A DNA stretch of 64,000 nt from Owenia fusiformis (lineage: Eukaryota > Annelida > Polychaeta > Sabellida > Oweniidae). The translations under genes were made by a program, and so were the position numbers. The notes under the pieces were generated by a model that was not told the origin of the DNA, ran no database searches, and worked only from the letters and a program-made list of their open reading frames with translations. The stretch covers positions 20,157,936-20,221,935 of the forward strand of contig CAIIXF020000006.1 of the NCBI GenBank assembly GCA_903813345.2, given 5' to 3'. Shown piece after piece: positions 1-11,800 of the stretch (the first letter of the stretch is position 1; the number at the start of each line of letters is the position of its first letter).

Positions 1-954
1 GGACCAAAAAGATGCATATGTACTGTATACAAGTATGTCTATGAGATAGATAAAGCAAGAAAGGACATGCTTAATTAGAATTCTTCGAATCATGAGATTT
101 ATGTCAATTATAATATATTTTTATTTGCATTTGTTTCAGAAGCCATGGGCATGATGACAATTATTCAAGTCCATGGTCAGGACAAGTCCATGTATATATA
201 AAATAATAATAATTCCAATACATATCCTGAAAAAATCAGTTTGAACATTAAATATTTTTTGATCATTATCCTTTTGATGCTTGGTCTTGATAGATTGAAA
301 ATGTGTGTTCATTCCAAAAAAATATGTAGATGTCGGTATCTTTTGCCCAATCAGATTTCATGCTTTTTTGAACTTACATGTACATTGGGAATAGAATATA
401 CCCGAGTGGAGTCATTCGGCTTGGAGATTCCGGAACTGGATAAAGTATATTCTACCGCTTAGGGAACAGTAACGTCGATTCGTTGTTCGCAATATATGTC
501 ATATTACCCCAAGCGGTAAAATATATCATTGGATCGCGGCGCCACACACGATATAGGAACTCTCTATCAGATTGTGCTGTTTTCATGTCAGATGTCATAC
601 TACATGTCGATTTACGGTCGAAATGGCAAAGCAATTAGTTTTTAAATCTAAAGAATATCGAAATTGACATCTGCGGTCATTTTGAAAGATACATGCAACG
701 ACCAGAAATAATAAAGTTATGAACACAAAAGCATCCTCATGCTGGACATTCATTGATGTACATGCCATAACATCATATATTCAAAACAATGAATATGGGG
801 GTGTTACAGCGAATATGGGGGTGTTACAGCTTATCCCGTTCTTAAAAATGTAACTTACTAATCAATACAGTCTGTTTTGCTTAAATGTTCATAATGTTTC
901 TTTCAAATATTGACATATATAAAAGTCCTGTTTTATTTGTTGTTTTGAGTTCAG
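1..954. other. Gene-free left edge with a short tandem duplication
   Basis: No supported gene. At 791-830 a 20-base unit (gaatatgggggtgttacagc) occurs twice head to tail. The right end is the 3' flank of the minus-strand lectin gene. Confidence 0.6.
932..937 (-). promoter_or_regulatory. Polyadenylation signal of the lectin gene
   Basis: AATAAA on the minus strand about 18 bases beyond the stop codon at 955-957. It is the nearest canonical signal and would give a very short 3' UTR. Confidence 0.45.
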
Positions 955-3045
955 TTATGTACATTCAGCCTGCAGTGGCATCTCACAGATGAAAGATTTT
1001 TTCGTAGTACAAAGGAATGGATACCAATGACCATAGAAATTGCCAAACGCACACCGATAAATTGAAGGTTCAGCTGCCGGTTGACCTATAAGAATAAAAT
1101 TAAAATTAAAGATGGGTGCTACGTGTATGTGCACATGTATCTATCACGTTGGCTTTAAATGTAGTTATCATCAATACCCGATATGGCGTGTCTATTATAT
1201 TAACAATTGTACAAGTATATTTGTGGTATTTTATGCTTTGTGGTTGTTCGTTCTATGAACATTGGTTTCTTACGAAGTTTACGAAGCTTTTTGCATTTGA
1301 TTCGTTATTGCAGTATTGTGTCGACCGTTTAGTTGTCCTTGTGTCAGCTTTGACTTTTCTATCTGGTATTTTAATTACCAACGCCATGTACACGACGTTT
1401 AGAAACAATAGTGGCCATGTAACTTGATGAGTTTACCCCACATATTGTGTCAGACACATTTCTTAATGTCTGAAGAAATCGTAGTTACATCATGTATGAT
1501 GCTAATGGTTGTAATCGAATACTGATTGTATACAAGAGTGTGAAAAACAAATAAAGATTCCATTCTTGGCAACCTAAACAGTTTAATGACTGGAATTATG
1601 TGATAATATTTGTACAACCTAAACAGTTTAATGACTGGAATTATGTGATTATATTTGTATCTCAATCTGCAATTAAATCTGCATCTGTATGATGACTAAG
1701 CCAATGATTTCACTTAACCGTCATCCTAGACTTACCTTCTGACTAGGAATGACGGTCAAGTATGGCAGATAATGGCACAATAGGGAGTTTAAGCTTGCAA
1801 TGTTTTTCACAACCTAAACGCGAACGGAAAATATTTAAGCGATGTATGTGTATGGACGATTGGCCATACGTATAGGTTGGCGTTTCGATTTTATATGCTA
1901 GCTTAAACTCCCTATTATTTCTATCAGCCTCTGCCTATGGATATTCGGGTCTGAAGTGGTCAGAATAGGACCTAAGTATTCAAGAAAACTAAAGCCTTGC
2001 ATACATTTTAATTAAACTCCATCAGGCATACTTACCTTGTCTCCAGAATGTAAAGCCCAATGTTTCTCCATTATACCACTGCCACTGGCTCTTGGTGGAA
2101 TCGTAATGCAAGCCAATCCAGAACTGTTCCCGTAGTCTCGCTATCAAGTATGAGTTCTCATTCATTGAGTCGATCTTAACAAGCGTGGCTGTGTTATTAC
2201 TAGAGTGGATGCATTGCCCCGCTGCCACGTGCCATGAAGTCTTGGTTGTGTTGAAGAGATAGCAGGACTTGCTTGTGCCGTCATGGCTATGGTATTCCCA
2301 GCCAGTGGGACAGCTTGTTCGACACGGCGGTCGGTCTGAAATTAAATAATAAATTAACCTCAATATCGCCGAAAAATCTCAGGAACGGGAACAGAGAATA
2401 ACAATCCTTTTTGATGGGTACATCATGAATGTGTATGTCCATTGTAGGGGATTCTCTTAGGTGATTTCGAATTCTTCACTATTCTCATATCTCTGTTTCC
2501 GTACGCGTGTATGTGAATAGGATGAGAAGAACGCGCAAGTTGATTAAATAATATGGTGCCGATTTTATGAAAGAGGTGATATGCACGTCAGCAAATAGTC
2601 TGCAAAGCGAATTTCAATTAGTTTTGTCTCCAGCAGCCACTCGCCAACTACCCTTTGCATTTGTTCGACTAACTAGACTCTGGTAGTCGACAATTGCTTG
2701 AACCCCCAAAATATCTTCAAGGGAACTATTTTCGTTTATATTACACGTTGTTAATACCCTACGGTCTGAGCTGACGGGACTCGCAAGCAGGGTTAGAACC
2801 TCACCATTTTGGCATTCTGACACCTGCAGCCCTCCTGCCTGTTCCAAGGCTCTAATGCGTTCCTCTAATTCGTTATTGATAGTTGCTTGAACTCTTAACT
2901 CGGCTTTCAATGTTTCTAAATTCTCCAGACATGCTGTAGTATGCGCCTTACATGTATCCGTAATATTTGTCGTTCTCTGGGCGTGTACTACCCCTTGCAT
3001 TAGGATTAAACCTACGAGAAGGAGTTGTGTCGGCGAGACTTCCAT
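955..3045 (-). CDS. Secreted C-type lectin-domain protein with N-terminal coiled coil (3 exons)
   Basis: Exons 2652-3045, 2036-2335 and 955-1085 join in phase (394+300+131 bases, 274 residues). Donors are G|GTAGTT and G|GTAAGT; acceptors are TTTCAG|AC and TTATAG|GT. Exon 1 gives a signal peptide (MEVSPTQLLLVGLILMQG) and a heptad-like helix (ELEERIRALEQ) likely to oligomerise the chain. Exon 2 starts the lectin fold with CPTGWEYH, SCYLF and FWIGLHYD. Exon 3 closes it with the C-terminal cysteines (FLCTTKKSFICEMP). The usual sugar and calcium motifs are altered: EPN is read as EPS and WND as WYP, so calcium-dependent sugar binding is doubtful. Lectin-domain proteins of this kind often act in innate immunity or as extracellular adhesives; the ligand here is unknown. 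The third exon was found by reading beyond the second donor. The fold is confident and the role is inferred. Confidence 0.85.
1570..1659. repeat. 45-bp tandem duplication
   Basis: A unit beginning caacctaaacagtttaatga occurs twice in direct contact with one or two mismatches. It lies in intron 2 of the lectin gene. Confidence 0.8.
1717..1756. repeat. Short hairpin
   Basis: ACCGTCAT-CCTAG and CTAGG-ATGACGGT are inverted around a short loop, giving a near-perfect stem in lectin intron 2. Confidence 0.6.
1779..1916. mobile_element. Foldback MITE-like element
   Basis: Perfect 17-base terminal inverted repeats (AATAGGGAGTTTAAGCT and its complement) bound a 138-base sequence. The interior also pairs imperfectly (aacctaaacgcg with cgccaacctat). 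It has no coding capacity and lies in lectin intron 2. Confidence 0.65.
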
Positions 3046-3107
3046 ATTGTATGTGCATTTGAAGGAAGCGACGCAAACAGTCTTAAATACAATAACACAG
3101 GCATATG

Positions 3108-3113
3108 TTTATA
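3108..3113 (-). promoter_or_regulatory. TATA box of the lectin gene
   Basis: TATAAA on the minus strand about 63 bases upstream of the lectin start codon. This leaves room for a short untranslated leader. The position fits a core promoter; nothing else supports it. Confidence 0.4.
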
Positions 3114-3119
3114 TTTATC

Positions 3120-5160
3120 TCTTGTCGACCAGATCACTACTTTCGTGCTCATCCTGACTGCGATATCTGTCACTTTCCGTAATAAAATGGCGATTAGAAG
3201 ATGGTGTCACCTATACACAGTTTTATATTGCTTCGATTATGAGTAATGTGATTTTCAAGTATTGTTCCATTTCGATAACCACGTTACTAAGTTCGCCAAA
3301 AATATAAATACTACGTGATTAAAAATATGATTTATAGACAAGGTTAATGATATTATTTATTTTTGAATTTTATTTTGAGCTCATTATTCCAACGAACATG
3401 CCCTATGTGTATTCTCGGATACTTTTCACATCTTTATGTTTTCAAACTCGAAAGGAACTGACAGAAGGCTTTAATCTGTTAATTCCACACGATGCCCAAT
3501 TTGGGATACCTGTCACGAGGCAGTTTTTGCCAAAAGGGAATCCGTTTTTATCGTAAAAATTGTTTAAATGAGGAGTACCATGATTAGATGATATTTTGGT
3601 TGGATATGCTACTCCGTAGAGTCGCTCGTTTTGTAAGCTTTTCATTTACCTAATAGGATAGTTTCTAAATAGCAGAAAAATCAATGAAATCTCGTGCTGC
3701 CATCTTTTATTCAGCTTTTAACTCTGGCTAGAGCTCCATTCACTTACATGCTAAAATCTTGGAAAAGTGGCTTAATTTCATGATTTATCAAAGTGTGTTT
3801 GTTGAATCTGTATAAAACTTGAATGATATACCACATGATGACCCTGTTTATGAACATGTTGTGATTAAACATGCTAATGTTGATTGACATACAAATAATC
3901 CACGGTTTTAAAGAATTTTAGCATTGCATCTATGGACATTTGGCCCAACTTTTTTTAAATTGTCATAGAAAATTATTCAAATTACATAACTGTGTAAATC
4001 AAAGCTATTTTAGGAGAAAACATTCCACTGAATTCAAATATACCATTTAAAAGAAGGTAATGTAAGTCATTAGAGGTCTAATATGCAAGTCTCTTAAAAT
4101 CTCACGAAAAACGAGATTTAGCGAGATTTCAAAAGCTATATGGAAACTATACTATTCAGGATGAAAGAAAAGCTATATTTATAATATCGTCTCATTAAGC
4201 TGGATACACAACTTTGTGAATTAAATTCTACCAATATTAGCATAACATATTTTTGGTTTCGAGAAATGCCTTGTCGATGTTCGAATAGAACGTAATAAAA
4301 TACTACAAACAATATTTTTAAGGGTTCAACGTACGCCTACTCGTACGTACATGTACGGACTCTATATCACCACCATCTTGTTTCGCACACGAGATCAATG
4401 TATCTACCCGATGCCAGTTCTATCTTAATGATATCATGTTACATTGTTACAGACATGAAGTATGACTGCATCCCCGATGATGTTTGTACCAAGCAGAGTC
4501 AGTATTTTCACATGTGAGGTCATAATATCATTCGATGAGAGTCTATGGCTGTAACAATCATAGACTTATTATTCCATCTATTAGACGTAATTATTTCGGC
4601 TTGGAGCTTTCCTAAATGTGAGAATCATGAACAAGGATGTCAATTTAGGGAATACTAGGATGTATACTGTAGTATATCATATCATATTACAGAAGTTCAT
4701 TGAATTTCTTTTCTTCATCCAAGGACTTTCAACTTTTTATAAAAGTTCCATGAGTGCCACTTCCTCTGGCGATTTACGAGTATACCTTTATTTGAAGGAA
4801 CAATATTGATAAAAAAAAGTGACTGACTGTTTTATGGCATCAAAATCTTAACTGAACTCTATTATATTCCCTAAATTGCAGTAGCTATGACATAAACTAT
4901 TATCCCATGGCTTCAAGGATTTGGTCTAGATCGAATTCACGTGAAGATTTATTTGATATCTTATTTTAGCAAACAATCCCCAAATCATCGAATATCACGG
5001 GGTTTTCAAAAAACTTAAGTTTTTTTCAAAATTTTTCAACTTGTTTTCAATTTTGAAAGCAGATTTTTTTCAACATTTTTCGCTGGGGATAAATGGACAA
5101 TTCTATGGTTTTTCAAAATATCAACTTTATCCACTCATGGATATAGAGATTATCCTATAG
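3120..5160. other. Intergenic DNA, no gene seen
   Basis: AT-rich sequence with oligo-T/oligo-A runs near 5010-5080. Open frames are short and without recognisable domains, so none is called. Confidence 0.55.
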
Positions 5161-5194
5161 GCCTATGAGGTTTAGGATATTGGGATTATCCCGG

Positions 5195-5253
5195 GGCCAA
5201 TATAATATATCTGCCCGAGGGTCGTAGGTCCCGAGGGTGGATATATATTGGCC
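5195..5253. repeat. Hairpin within a repeat-derived stretch
   Basis: GGCCAATATA and TATATTGGCC are inverted around about 40 bases. Just left, ccactcatggatat matches the hairpin element at 13726-13853. Just right, 5331-5360 carries a cactggcgg..ctggggggg end like the element at 48781. The stretch 5160-5360 is a mosaic of transposon ends. Confidence 0.55.
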
Positions 5254-5880
5254 AAGGGTAAATCTGCCCGCTGATGAAAATATAAGTTTTTACAAACCGG
5301 CTTTATTGACCTGTAGTGTAACACGTCCCACTGGCGGGTCTGGGGGGGGGGGCTGGGGCTGCCAAATTTGTGTTTTACACTCTGAAGATAAATGTCAATC
5401 ACTGAAAGGCATCTTAAGATGGAATTCTGTCATACGTATGACTTTCTAGGTCCGAAATGGAGTATTTTGTATGTATTTTGCTTTTATCGATGTCTAAACG
5501 GCCCGGTTATGACACGAATTCACATCTTGATTTACAAGCCAGGTTTCAGTTGCTCCACCAGTGTTACAACTATCTTGGAATTCGAATCTTCACATTTCCA
5601 AATTTAGAACCAACTATGGCAAACGAAGTATTAAAACCCTGTACAACTTTTTAACAGATGCACCTTTTTTCATTTAGCTATTCTACATCATTAAAATGTT
5701 TTATTATATCTTTTTACATCATATTTATTTCTTTCCCAGTTTGGCTTTCATAATTTATATTTTGAGACACTTTGTAACATCAATAATAAATGTAACTAAC
5801 AATGTGCCATTTTTCAAATATTTTAGCTTGTGGTAAGACATACACCCACTAGGGTGTCACTATAACTTATATGTATAAAT

Positions 5881-5932
5881 GTTTATATGATTTTAATAAA
5901 TAAATAAAAAAGAAATAAAAATAAAAAAAATA
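5881..5932 (+). repeat. A-rich (ATAAA)n tail
   Basis: A simple A/T repeat of the sort left at the 3' end of a LINE or SINE insertion. The body of that element, if present at about 5450-5880, is not recognisable. Confidence 0.4.
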
Positions 5933-6070
5933 AAAAGATGACGAATTCAAGTACTTTCAGAACCAAATAATTAAGTCTAGGCCTGATGAGGGCAACCGCT
6001 TTATGAACTGCTGGACATCTAGACATAAAGGTATAGGCTTCAAAGAACATATTTTGATTTGATTTGCATG

Positions 6071-8058
6071 GTTGATTTTTTTTAAAGCCTACGATAGTGT
6101 TGAATTCGAGTATATAGAACATGTGTTGAGACTTTTTAATTTCGGGGACACACTAATTAAATCGGTAAAATTATACAGATATAAAGAGTTGTGTTTTGAA
6201 TAATAATAGATCAACTGGCTGGTTCGATATTAAAAGATCATGTAGGCAGGGGGACCCCTTGAGTTGTTTGACATTTATCTTAGTGATAGAAGTCCTGGCA
6301 ATTAGAATTAGACAAGATCAGACTATTAAAGGGATCCGCTTGGGAAATAATGAGCAAAAGATCGAGTTATTTGCTGACGATACAACACTGACAGTAGATA
6401 GCAAAGAATCTCTTAAACTGGCTTTAAACATTTTTGATGAATTTAAAGATATTTCTGGATTATGTATTAACAAAGAAAAGACAGAATGTATGTATATTGG
6501 TTCAGAAAGATCTAAAACTGAGGATAAGTTATACGGTTTAAAATGGGTTAAAGATCCAAGTAAATTTCTGGGAATTTGTGTCTCATATAATAAGAAATCA
6601 AATGATTTTGTTAACGTTGAGAAGAAATTAGACTCGCTTCAAAAAGTATTGAAAATGTGGTCAAGAAGAAATTTAACGAGTTCTGATAATCAAAACGCTT
6701 GGTATTTCTAAACTGGTATATTCCATGTCAATGACAAATACCCCAAATGATATATTAACAAAGGCACAACAGATAATTTATTCATTCCTATGGGGTGGAA
6801 AAACGGAAAAGGTTAAGAGACGAACTTTAATTGGTGATTACGACGAGGGTGGTCTAAGAATGATTGACATGTTTTCAATGGAAAAGCACTTAAACTGATA
6901 TGGCTAAAAAGATTAATCGAACATCGACAAAGTCATTGGAAATATATTCCAGAATTGTATTTAAACCGCTTGGGGGAATTAAGTTCTTTATACAATGTAA
7001 TTTTGATATTAAAACAATAACTCACGACGTGCCAGAATTTTACTAAAATATTTTACAAATTTACTCTGATATAAGGAATATGCAAGCTACAAGAACTAGT
7101 TCTGAAGTTAAAAGTGAAATACTCTGGAATAATAGATTTGTCCTAATTAATAACAAAGAGGTCATAAATAAGCATCTTATGGATAATGGGGTCGTTTATG
7201 TAAATGACCTCCTAAATGACCAGGGACATTTTTACAGTATTATGATTTTAAGGCAAAATACAACGTACAACTTAATTTTATTGATTATTATGCTATAATA
7301 TCAGCTGTACCGAAGGAGTGGAAACGTTTATTGAAGCGAGACTTAACTTCAGTCTTTGAACCGAGCCTACAAACGGATCTTGTGCATTTAACACTTGGCG
7401 AAAAACAGCAGTGTCATTGAATGGTTTAACAGTGAAGTCTGATTCAAAAAATATTAAATAGAAACAAATATTTGGAACCACTGTATAAAAATGAACATGA
7501 TCGTGAGTTAGGAAGAATAGATTATTTTAAAATGGCTTATAGCTGCACGAAACAAAATAAAATTCGACAACTTCAATTTAAGATTCTACATGGTATTTGT
7601 ACCACAAATGCTTACTTAACGCAGATAGGAATTAAACAGGATGCTAGATGTACCGTAGTTACTGTCCATTAAGAGACACTTTAAAGCACAAGTTTTGGGA
7701 ATGTAGGCGGGTTCAGATTTTTTTGAAAGCTATTAAAGAGAATTTGGGGAAATTATTCAATGTAAATCTTAATTTTAATGCCCATGATATGGTGTTCGGA
7801 AGATCTGTAAATAATGAAAACACTTTGCTAAACAGGCTATCACTAGCAATCAAATATTATATATATGCAAAACAATTTAATGAGGTAAATCCCAACTTGG
7901 ACGTGACTCAATTTGAAAATACCATGTTTATATATATACCAGAACTTCTGGGTATGACTGTTGCGAATGTCTGAATGAATGGAGGTGGTGTGAAAGTGGT
8001 TTAATATTTCATCCTTGCCTTGTTTAATGTATTATTTTATGTTTGATTCAATAAAAAT

Positions 8059-8092
<34 letters not shown>
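6071..8092 (+). mobile_element. 5'-truncated, decayed non-LTR retrotransposon (LINE)
   Basis: Conceptual frames follow LINE order: the palm motif FKAYDSVEFEY (from about 6085), CRQGDPLS (6241-), the catalytic FADDTTL (6370-), a post-RT segment read as FLWGGK and GGLRMID (6780-6870), and a 3' zinc-knuckle-like segment with HKFWEC (7690-). It ends in an (A)n/(ATAAAA)n tail at 8051-8092. Frameshifts and stops separate the pieces, so it is inactive. The order after the RT resembles L1/Tx1-like elements; the clade is not certain. Confidence 0.85.
6196..6711 (+). pseudogene. Reverse transcriptase fragment of the LINE
   Basis: The longest open piece of the dead element, about 171 residues. It contains RQGDPLS and the RT active-site box FADDTTL (two Asp of the catalytic triad). 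The upstream palm piece (DSVEFEY, from about 6085) is in another frame, so a frameshift lies near 6185. The piece ends at a stop at 6709-6711, beyond which the element continues in other frames. RT would copy the element's own RNA by target-primed synthesis. This copy cannot encode the full protein. Confidence 0.8.
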
Positions 8093-8865
8093 GGAACATC
8101 TTTTGATTTGAAAACGAAGATCTAAATAGTTTTCTTATTTGATAAATTGTATAATAATTATTTGATATATATATCAATATATATATATATTATATAATTA
8201 TTTGATCAATTCCAACAATTTAGAATCGTTCATTGCATAATAAACTGATAAATGTTATAGCTCTTAGACGAAGGTTCGGGGTCATTAGTAGACTTAAAAA
8301 AGCTTTCGATGGCAAGGATTGGCACTAATACCTACATTAATTTTTAACCTTAGAAGCTATTAATTCTGATTGACGTTCATTGTAGCGACTTCATTTGAAA
8401 ATGAGTGTAATTGCATACTGTAACGATGGTTACTTGGCCGAAATCGTTTATTTATTGCAACAAAAATAGCATCTATGTACCCTGTCTATCCTACCAATTG
8501 AAAGGTCATTCCGAGTCAAAACGGACACCAGTACAATTATAGTCCTCTGTTCTAAAATACTGTCAACTGCATGGTTTACTTTTTCGAAGATGCGAAAGTG
8601 CTAAATATAATACTGCTAAAGTAGCAACAGTTGCAGTGTCTCATAAAAGTCGGATTTTTTCTTTACACAACAAAAACTTGCTGATCAAATATGCATGGCT
8701 TAATGGACCTGCTCAAAGCTTGAAAATATAATATGAGATCAGAGCTAACCGCGTATAACAATTTAAGAATCGACGGTATTTGCTGTGAGAAAACACAAAG
8801 GACAACATTTAAACGGTTTGGTCAAATCTTCAGCAGGAATGGATGAATTTGAATGTTAAGATATC
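8093..8865. other. Spacer between LINE and receptor gene
   Basis: No gene seen. A (TA)n-like run lies at 8160-8200. The receptor promoter should be here, but no convincing TATA or initiator was recognised. Confidence 0.5.
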
Positions 8866-11800
8866 ATGTTTAGGTTTGGATTTGTCATATCCTTTACGCT
8901 GGGTGAGTTTGAAATTAATAGTAAATGTAAATTATACATATAAATCTACTGTACAGTGTACTTATACAAATAAATATACTATTTTCATGCAATTATTGAT
9001 TAAACCATGAGCTATTGTAAATTCAAATAAAAAACATAGAAATAATAAGTTATAATTGAAGTTACAACTATTGATTACAGTCTTCGGGGTTGTGTCCATT
9101 GGGGTCAACAATACCACTAACACACGGTCCCATAAAGGCAAAGAACTCCTTAGAGACATTTTGAGAGATTATGAGAAGTCAGTAAGACCCATAGAACAAG
9201 TTGACCAACCTTTACATGTATACGTGCAGTTATCCTTGCAACAAATATTGAACCTGGTAAGTGAAGTGAGATACATTTACGACCCCCTCCTCCCCATAAA
9301 ATATTCATTTAACTGATTATTTGTTAAAGCCTATCTATGCTCGGTAAATGAATCCGAAAAATCTGTAAGAAATCAAATGTTTTGGGGTTTGGTTTCATTT
9401 CCTGTCCAGTGTAATTTTCTTTTACTAATTTTCTACTACTTGTTCATTGATTGATGATTTTTGAGTCATCACTTCCTGTGAATCAATGGGAAAATTCCGT
9501 TTGCCTCACTTTTCATATAATGAATAAAGAATATGGTAATGAATATGTGTACCGGTATGTATGTTTACAATAACTAAAAGTTTTGGCATTCTAGGATGAG
9601 AAAAATCAACACCTCCAGACGGGGACAATGTTAACATTGGTGAGTACTCTAAAGGAATAAGGGACAGAACTTGTGTTATGCTGCAACAATCATAAGACCA
9701 ATGTTTTCCTTGATTTTATTTTCTGAAAAGGTTTACCAACTGTTTAATAAATGATCCGAAGCTGTGAAATAAAATTAAAATAAGAAATATTGAAGAGTAG
9801 AGTGCATTTGCATGAACTTATTGGACGACCTTGTATATTAGAGGATCATTTCAAGAAAAGTGCTCGAAGTGCAACTCAATATTAGATCATGATTTATAAC
9901 ACCTATCATGTCAATTATAAACTACTATTATAGTAATAAAATAACACTTCGATGACACAAAAGATTGTAACAATGGTGAGTTATTTGTTGCTAGGTAACG
10001 AGCATTTTCATCACGTTCCAATTTTCGATAAAAGGTTTCTAAATGTTGTATATTAACAAATTCAGTTTACAGGGTGTCCCAAAATTGTATCCGAATGAGA
10101 CGGAAATAACTCTTCCTTCATCGAAAAATGCTAAAATTTTCCCGTAATAAAGGAAATTCATCCCCAAACTTGTAGTTAATTAAACTCATAGAAATTTGGC
10201 AATTTCTTGACATGTTCTAGATTACATGTTCTAGATGACCTCAATCTTGATCAATACGGAGCTGAATGCAATTCCGCTCATGGAAAATGGATTGGTACAA
10301 AAACAAACTTTTCTCTGCAACTAATAAAGTCACCCGGTTTAACTTTTAGGTCTGTAGAATGATATTGTCTGTCAGATGACAACGTTTTAAGAATTCCGTC
10401 ATCACCCACAGCTTATACATGTATTTATCTCGGTACAGCATAGAAAAATGGGTGGTGGTACTAAAACGAGCTTTTCGCTTAAACTGAGTAATTTCGTGAT
10501 ACTTTCAAATGTTCATGATAACTAAATTGTCTGCCGATTTCAAGAATATTCCTTTATCAATCACAGTTATTCCGTGTTTGTCTCGGTACACCTATTGGGA
10601 CACCCTATACATGTCTTGGGGTCATAATTGATGACATGGTACTCATATTATAATTGCTTCATATTGAAAAACAGTTATCCGCTCTGATATTTTAGATGAG
10701 GTCAAATGTTGTTCCAATAATAATGCGTTCACACTAAACCGACAACTTTGAAGGTGTTCACATCGAAATGAAATATTCCAACTCATATTTGCATTCACAT
10801 GGAAATGACATTGACAAGACAGTCATTATTCATTGGAATGTTCATACTGTACAAGTGACGGCATTGGGGGTATTCACATTGAACTGACATGACAATTAGT
10901 TCAAATGACAATACATTCACATTGAAAAGGCGGTCAGATAGTTCAAATGACAGTACACTCACATTGAAATGTCGGTCAGATAGTTCAAATGACAAGATGG
11001 TCTACTTTAGAATGACAATTGCATGTTGAGTTGTTCACACTGAAGTGACAGCCAAGGAGACCACGTTGGCAAAATGACACGATTTTCACTGAAATAGCAA
11101 GAAGGTTGTTTTGTACTGTGAGCAGTCATAAAACCATGATTTCTTACAGAGATGGCACGATGATTACCTAATGTGGAATCCTGAAGAATATGGTAACATC
11201 ACATATCTACCGATACATTCCAGCCTTATTTGGATACCGGATATTACTGCTTACAACAAGTGAGTATGCAAAAGTATCCTTATATCATTTTTGTTACTGT
11301 GCGTGAACGTGTTATTTTACGTTCACGTACAGGTTTTGAAAAATGATGACTTTTTTCATCAAGATAAGTCTTCAGAACGCGTTGACGTGTACGTGTGAGG
11401 ACGGCTTTTGACATTTAAGTAAGGAACATAAAAAGCTGCGAAACATTGACTGTCAGTATAAAATACAGGATGTTCCATATGTTTCAGGAATGATGCTGTA
11501 TTTTATTTGTTTTCTTTTCAAGCTAGCTGAATTTTTGACAAAATGTGTCCAAATATGTTGTGAATAAGTTGAGAAAGTTTCATATCATGAAGACCAGTAG
11601 ATTTAATAATATGGTTGCTATAGTAACCCAGGGGTAAGGTAGGTGGAGCAGGTGTAACAACGCACAAAACATAAGAAATATTTGTAAAAATAGTCGTTTT
11701 TTGTATGAAGTGTGAGTAAGTATTAGGTTGTCATAGGTGCATCAAATTTGTCAGAAATTAAGCAAACATGAAGGTCGATTCCTGGATATTAAACAAATTG

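Noticed and set aside
3442-3645. 67-codon minus-strand frame (HGTPHLNNFYDKNGFPFG)
   Set aside because: Open by itself but no start context, splice partner or recognised family; chance cannot be excluded.
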